NCBI GenBank assembly: GCA_938045435.1
Contig: CALIBA010000200.1
Location: 1 to 6,309, forward strand
DNA from: an uncultured Selenomonas sp.
Lineage (GTDB): Bacteria > Bacillota > Negativicutes > Selenomonadales > Selenomonadaceae
Reading direction: 5' to 3'
Length of the DNA: 6,309 nucleotides
Positions 1 to 3,354 of this stretch are shown piece after piece (position 1 is the stretch's first letter; the number at the start of each line of letters is the position of its first letter). A program made the translations under genes and the position numbers. The notes beneath the pieces were generated by a model, which searched no databases, was not told where the DNA came from, and was given only the letters and a program-made list of their open reading frames with translations.

Positions 1-99
1 GGGCATTCCATCAAATCCCGGCGAGGTGAACTTCGGAGCGATGCCGCCCATCGCTCTGGTTCTTGCTGCAAGTTTCTGCTCAATGTCTTTTTCCCGCAT
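1..99 (-). CDS. VRR-NUC domain nuclease, N-terminal fragment cut by the window edge
   Basis: The first 33 codons of a gene that continues beyond position 1. The reading begins MREKDIEQKLAARTRAMGG and continues with a KFTSPGFDGMP segment. In phage VRR-NUC proteins (PD-(D/E)XK-type structure-specific nucleases) an N-terminal helix with a conserved E and Q is followed by a GG turn, a K-F-x-S-P-G strand and a G-(M/V)-P-D-R active-site motif. Here the sequence stops just before the expected D. The ATG at 99 is favoured by AGGAG six bases upstream. These proteins are usually 90-150 residues, so most of this one is missing. In comparable phage modules it follows the primase-helicase gene, as here, and probably trims or resolves DNA during replication or recombination. 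It is separated from that gene by 241 non-coding bases, so it may have its own promoter. The family call is fairly firm, but the catalytic residues are outside the window. Confidence 0.75.
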   Translation of the reverse strand, partial: MREKDIEQKLAARTRAMGGIAPKFTSPGFDGMP

Positions 100-133
100 C
101 CTGTTCTCCTGTTCCACACTCCGTTCCATGTGC

Positions 134-328
134 TTGTTCCATCCTTCCATCCAGTCATAGCAAGGCTTTTGATGGTTTTTGGAACAACGCTGCACAGGAA
201 ATTTTGCTTTACGCGCGTATGTGTATACCCGCGCGCTCACTATTTATTTTTTATATATTTTATTTAATATATAAATATTGTTCCCTTGTACCGAAGCCTT
301 ATACAGCAAAGCTTTGAACGTGGAACAA
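134..328. repeat. Four TTGTTCC heptamers in alternating orientation
   Basis: On the plus strand TTGTTCC occurs at 134-140 and 278-284, and its complement GGAACAA at 181-187 and 322-328. The two GGAACAA copies are the starts of longer imperfect direct repeats: GGAACAACGCTGCACAGG at 181 and GGAACAACTGCGGCACAAG at 322. GTTCCA also recurs at 111, 123 and 136 with 12- to 13-base spacing. The copies bracket the A/T run and may be binding sites for an initiator or repressor. Confidence 0.45.
212..235. repeat. G+C-rich hairpin beside the A/T run
   Basis: On the plus strand CGCGC (212-216) plus GTAT (217-220) can pair with ATAC (225-228) plus GCGCG (231-235). This leaves a GTGT loop and a two-base CC bulge. 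On the plus strand the sequence after it is T-rich but the T-run starts several bases late. On the minus strand, where the genes are, no T-run follows, so a terminator for the primase transcript is not well supported. It may instead be a structural element of the putative origin or operator. Confidence 0.4.
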
Positions 329-340
329 CTGCGGCACAAG

Positions 341-2650
341 TCACAAGCGGCTGTAAATTCTCTGCTTGCCATAGATCGGGATGCGTCTCGGTTCGGGCAG
401 TTTCTGCCATTCGGGGATCTTTGCCATAATGGCAGCGATGGCATAGCTGTCGATGGGACGCAGATCCTCTTTCCGTCTGCCAAAACATTCACACCAGATC
501 TCCATATTGCTGACGGTCTGCCGCTTTTCTGTCCCTCGTGCGGAAAGATCGTCGCCGCTCAGGAAGTCCCGCCGTTCATAAAGCCCCATCTGATTCCAGT
601 TGGCAGGAAGAAGTTCATCCAGATAGAGGCGCACCAATCCTTCACGCTCATCCTGCTCCGTAACGGCATCCTGCTCGGCTTTCGCCACGGACTCCAACTC
701 TGCGTCAAGGTAGAGGGATTCCCCAGCATCGTATCTTGCGACTGCCTCTGCCCAAATCTGCTTGATCTCCTCCAAAGAGAGATCCCACGGCTTCCTTTTC
801 CCGCCCGGTGTCTTGACTGTCCAAAAGCGGCGATTTCCTGTACCGTCACGGAGATATGCACCCTCGCAGTTGGTCGTGCCAAAGAAAATGCATTGCCTCG
901 GATGCGGGGTAACACGCCGTCCGAAACTGGCTCTGTATTTATCATCCTGCCGCGAAATGAACGCCTTGACCTTGTCGATGTCGGCTTTCCGCATTCCCGC
1001 AAGTTCTCCGATTTCCATGATCCAGTAGCCTTGGAGTTTTTCGGCTGCGGTCTTGTCGTTCATGTCGGTCAGAGACAGGCTGTCGGAATACCACTCGCCG
1101 CCCAGAAGTGCCACGATTGTAGATTTACCGATTCCCTGCGGTCCGTTCAGGACGAGAATGTTGTCGAACTTGATGCCGGGTTTCCGCACTCTTGCAACAG
1201 CGGCGCAGAGTGTCTTTCTCGTGACTGCACGTACATAGGCATTATCCGGCGCTCCAAGATAATCAATGAGCAGGGTGTCCAGACGCGGGACTTTATCCCA
1301 CGGCGGCAGACTGTCTAAAAACTCACGGATGGGATGATAGGATCGGTCGTCGGCGACCTTGGTCACACCAATCTCATAGTTTCGTGCCGAGAACGTTCCA
1401 TAGTGATCGTCTACATAGCAGATGAGCTGCGCGTCATCTGCATCCCGCCAGAACCTCCCCGGATGCTTCCACGGGACTTCTCCCCGAATTTCCATATTGT
1501 CCGCCAGTTGGTTGAATACGATCCCCTTCAAGACCGAATCATGCTCCATGATGAGTTTCAAATTGCGCAGGGAGTTGACCAGTACGCCGTTCTTGTCACG
1601 AACGAGTGCCGTCTCCCAATCACTGCCCTCAAAATCCTGTGCCGCCGTCTCCCTCCGCTCGGCGAGGAGCAAGGAGGAAACGAGTTCATCGCGACTGGCA
1701 AGTTCTGCCATCGCCGCAAAGGACTTCTTGGAGTCATCGTCACCGAACTTATGGATTCGAACGAGGTCAAATGCGTTCAGGAGTTTTTCGGAGGCAGGAT
1801 CGGTTGCATGATGCGAGTATGCGAATTTGCCGTCATAGACGACCACACCCGCCGTTCCTTCGCCGGGGATGTAGTCATAACGCCCATCTACCGCCGACGG
1901 TGTATAGACATCGGAGAGATGTTTCTCAATGACTTCCTCGATGCTGTAGGCACGGCAGAAGGCTCCGACGATGCCACTTTTCTGAAGTGGATCTGCCTGT
2001 GTGCTGACACTGTGCTTTACGGCTTCGGACTGGCGGGAAGATACCGGCCATTGTGTCACATCCCGCCAGTCATCGTATTTTGCGAGATAGGCATCCACAT
2101 CCAGCGGATCACCGTCCTGCTCCTCAAATATGAACTCGCCGTTGGACGGGCAGGAAGCCCAGTACATCATGCGGTTTGCCTGATAGGTGGAGTCATCGAA
2201 ATACTCCATGCCGATCTGTTTTGCGACCATACGCATGAATGGTGCATATTCTTCCTCACTGACTTCGCGGAAGAACGGCATCACGAGACGATACCGCTGA
2301 TGTTGTGGCGCATGACTGTGGGTGGAGTAGATGAAGAAACGTACGCCCGCGAGGACTTCTTTTGCTTTACCGAGAAAATCCTCCCCGTCGGGAATGTGAT
2401 CAGCATCGAGCGCACCGCACTCCCTGCTGATGACATGACCTTTCTTCCGAATGCCGCCTCTCAGCCAGCCGCCGACAAAGCCACCCTGGTCTTTGGCAAT
2501 ATCCCGCTGTGCCTTCGGCAGTTTCGGATACTCTTCCACGGTTTCCGAGGTACGGATGGGATGACGGTTGCGCTCTTTGATGTCCTCCCAGCTCATTTCT
2601 TTGTTTTTGTACCGCTTCTCGGTATTACGATTACAGACCGCGATTTTCAT
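341..2650 (-). CDS. Phage primase-helicase: AEP-type primase fused to VapE/SF3-like ATPase
   Basis: A 769-residue protein that probably primes and unwinds phage DNA. The N-terminal half carries motifs like archaeo-eukaryotic primases: LDADHIP (D82, D84) for metal binding, an STHSH segment (H111, H113) followed by QRYRLVMP, and an acidic D152-D153 patch. A middle stretch near 257-300 (YDYIPGEGTAG, then an AFDLVRIHKFG segment) is typical of primase-VapE fusions. The C-terminal half is a virulence-associated-E type P-loop ATPase: Walker A GPQGIGKS (503-510), a Walker B-like WIMEIGEL (543-550), a sensor-like FFGTTN (589-594) and arginines 607-608 in GNRRFW. The open frame extends upstream to 2776, but the ATG at 2650 is preferred. 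It overlaps the previous stop as ATGA, has GGAGGT nine bases upstream, and avoids 42 residues that merely shadow the neighbouring gene. The length is normal for such fusions and the protein appears intact. Confidence 0.92.
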   Translation of the reverse strand: MKIAVCNRNTEKRYKNKEMSWEDIKERNRHPIRTSETVEEYPKLPKAQRDIAKDQGGFVGGWLRGGIRKKGHVISRECGALDADHIPDGEDFLGKAKEVLAGVRFFIYSTHSHAPQHQRYRLVMPFFREVSEEEYAPFMRMVAKQIGMEYFDDSTYQANRMMYWASCPSNGEFIFEEQDGDPLDVDAYLAKYDDWRDVTQWPVSSRQSEAVKHSVSTQADPLQKSGIVGAFCRAYSIEEVIEKHLSDVYTPSAVDGRYDYIPGEGTAGVVVYDGKFAYSHHATDPASEKLLNAFDLVRIHKFGDDDSKKSFAAMAELASRDELVSSLLLAERRETAAQDFEGSDWETALVRDKNGVLVNSLRNLKLIMEHDSVLKGIVFNQLADNMEIRGEVPWKHPGRFWRDADDAQLICYVDDHYGTFSARNYEIGVTKVADDRSYHPIREFLDSLPPWDKVPRLDTLLIDYLGAPDNAYVRAVTRKTLCAAVARVRKPGIKFDNILVLNGPQGIGKSTIVALLGGEWYSDSLSLTDMNDKTAAEKLQGYWIMEIGELAGMRKADIDKVKAFISRQDDKYRASFGRRVTPHPRQCIFFGTTNCEGAYLRDGTGNRRFWTVKTPGGKRKPWDLSLEEIKQIWAEAVARYDAGESLYLDAELESVAKAEQDAVTEQDEREGLVRLYLDELLPANWNQMGLYERRDFLSGDDLSARGTEKRQTVSNMEIWCECFGRRKEDLRPIDSYAIAAIMAKIPEWQKLPEPRRIPIYGKQRIYSRL

Positions 2651-3045
2651 GGAGCAAGCACCTCCTCGCATTTGGTTGTGAAATAACGGATGTTCTTCCG
2701 CAGTCTCCCGGCATGAGCAATCTCCGTTTCCATGCCCTCGGTGATTCGCTCGCCGAACACCCAGACCTCGCCGCACAGCCTCAGAAGCTCGAAGTTCATA
2801 TCCATCGCTTTCTCCCGCTCATCTACCTCCGACATGAACTGAGGAAAGTACAAGTGCGGCGCAAGGGGAATCCGTCCCCTGCTCACAGCAAACTTGCAGT
2901 ACTGCCGCGCCCGCATGACATTGACGCGCGGATTGTCCCGATAGGGAGAGCAGATGTAGGTGAACAGATTCTGTCGGAATACCTTGGTGAGAGCTGCGTG
3001 CGCTGTAGGATCGGCATAGCCCTCGTGATTTCTTCTCTCAATCAT
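2647..3045 (-). CDS. DUF4406-like small phage protein with nucleoside deoxyribosyltransferase-like fold
   Basis: A 132-residue protein resembling the DUF4406 family common in Firmicute phages. Recognisable segments are TYICSPYRDNPRVN (29-42), an RARQYCKFAV helix (45-54), IPLAPHLYFPQF (59-70), CGEVWVFGERITEGM (91-105) with E106 and E108 after it, and a closing IRYF strand (119-122). The family is thought to share a Rossmann-like fold with nucleoside 2-deoxyribosyltransferases, and E108 sits where an active-site glutamate would be expected. Its reaction here is unknown; nucleotide salvage or modification is only an inference. The frame is open up to 3174, but the ATG at 3045 overlaps the upstream TGA (ATGA) and has GAGG eight bases before it. 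The upstream residues are low-complexity shadow of the zinc-ribbon gene. It ends in ATGA with the primase-helicase gene, so the two are probably translationally coupled. Confidence 0.82.
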   Translation of the reverse strand: MIERRNHEGYADPTAHAALTKVFRQNLFTYICSPYRDNPRVNVMRARQYCKFAVSRGRIPLAPHLYFPQFMSEVDEREKAMDMNFELLRLCGEVWVFGERITEGMETEIAHAGRLRKNIRYFTTKCEEVLAP

Positions 3046-3245
3046 TTCTCGCACCTCATCTTCCTGCTGCACTCCGTGCAGCAGATCGCCGTGCCGAAGA
3101 GGTCGAACTCCGCATCGCCGAAAAACTCGTTGAGGTCGACAGGCACTTCCGCTCCGCAGCGCGGACAATGGCAAAAGACATTCTCATCGTTGATTTCCAC
3201 CGTGACCTCCAGAGCCTCATTGATGTTTTCCTTGACATAGAACAT
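3042..3245 (-). CDS. Small zinc-ribbon phage protein, 67 residues
   Basis: A 67-residue protein with two knuckles able to hold one zinc ion: C27-P-R-C30 in FCHCPRCGAEVPVDL and C56-T-E-C59 in ICCTECSRK, with further cysteines at 25, 55 and 65. Between them lies an acidic, aromatic stretch (EFFGDAEFDLFGTA). I recognise this as a type of short protein often found in phage replication modules, but no function is established. Nucleic-acid or protein binding is a guess from the zinc ribbon. The ATG at 3245 is supported by GGGAGG nine bases upstream (3260-3255). It is the first gene after the structured gap downstream of the polymerase and heads the three-gene ATGA-coupled set. Control at this ribosome-binding site could therefore set the level of the two following genes too. 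Confidence 0.83.
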   Translation of the reverse strand: MFYVKENINEALEVTVEINDENVFCHCPRCGAEVPVDLNEFFGDAEFDLFGTAICCTECSRKMRCEK

Positions 3246-3354
3246 AAAGGCTTTCCTCCCTTTGAAAACTGATTAGTTCCTCTCATCAGTAAGAGGACGA
3301 ACAGGGAGGTTTTGGTCACCAAAAATCCTCCCATTTTTCACGGGAGGATTGAAG
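3246..3354 (-). promoter_or_regulatory. Structured leader with four alternating complementary arms
   Basis: Reading the minus strand from the polymerase stop, four six-base arms alternate: CCTCCC (3347-3342), GGGAGG (3332-3327), CCTCCC (3309-3304) and GGGAGG (3260-3255). The last arm is the ribosome-binding site of the zinc-ribbon gene. Pairing 1:2 makes the terminator-like stem, and pairing 3:4 would hide the ribosome-binding site. Pairing 2:3, extended by TTTTGG with CCAAAA, would break the terminator and leave arm 4 free. A further stem of TCCTCT with AGAGGA (3278-3283 and 3292-3297) lies between arms 3 and 4. This looks like attenuation or translational switching, but folding was done by eye and no ligand-binding core is recognised. 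Confidence 0.45.
3321..3350 (-). terminator. Terminator-like stem just after the polymerase stop codon
   Basis: On the minus strand a perfect nine-base inverted repeat, AATCCTCCC (3350-3342) and GGGAGGATT (3332-3324), encloses a nine-base loop. It starts four bases after the polymerase TGA. The 3' arm runs directly into a T-tract (five T at 3325-3321) and then GG. That is the shape of a short Rho-independent terminator. The genes downstream belong to the same module, so termination is probably partial or conditional. Confidence 0.55.

Larger units (their letters stand above)
100..340. promoter_or_regulatory. Non-coding control region or candidate origin between primase and VRR-NUC genes
   Basis: 241 bases with no convincing gene. 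Seen directly: an uninterrupted A/T run of 39 bases (241-279), unlike anything else in this fairly G+C-rich window; a G+C-rich hairpin beside it (212-235); and four TTGTTCC/GGAACAA heptamers in alternating orientation. The A/T run could be a DNA-unwinding element of a phage origin, since origins often sit in or beside the primase-helicase gene, or the spacer of a promoter driving the VRR-NUC gene. I could not pick a clear -35/-10 pair. Neither role is proved by sequence alone. Confidence 0.4.

Noticed and set aside
100..158. Minus-strand ATG at 158 that could start a small gene before the VRR-NUC gene
   Set aside because: It is out of frame with the VRR-NUC gene, overlaps it extensively, lacks a GGAGG at proper spacing, and gives a Trp/Arg-rich product without familiar features.
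63..317. Plus-strand frame of 84 codons across the non-coding region
   Set aside because: It runs through the A/T run and hairpin, has no ribosome-binding site, and gives a Cys/Ser/Pro-rich then Ile/Tyr/Phe-rich product typical of a chance frame.
278..1318. Long plus-strand open frame (346 codons) antisense to the primase-helicase gene
   Set aside because: It overlaps the ATPase domain with clear Walker motifs on the other strand, has no recognisable domain, and its open state follows from the codon use of the real gene.
1334..2686. Long plus-strand open frame (450 codons) antisense to the primase domain
   Set aside because: No ribosome-binding site or familiar motif was seen, and the sense strand encodes conserved primase motifs throughout.
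2651..2776. Upstream extension of the primase-helicase frame by 42 codons
   Set aside because: The extension shadows the DUF4406-like gene. The ATG at 2650 has GGAGGT and forms an ATGA overlap.
3046..3174. Upstream extension of the DUF4406-like frame by 43 codons
   Set aside because: The extra residues shadow the zinc-ribbon gene. The ATG at 3045 forms an ATGA overlap and begins the family-like sequence.
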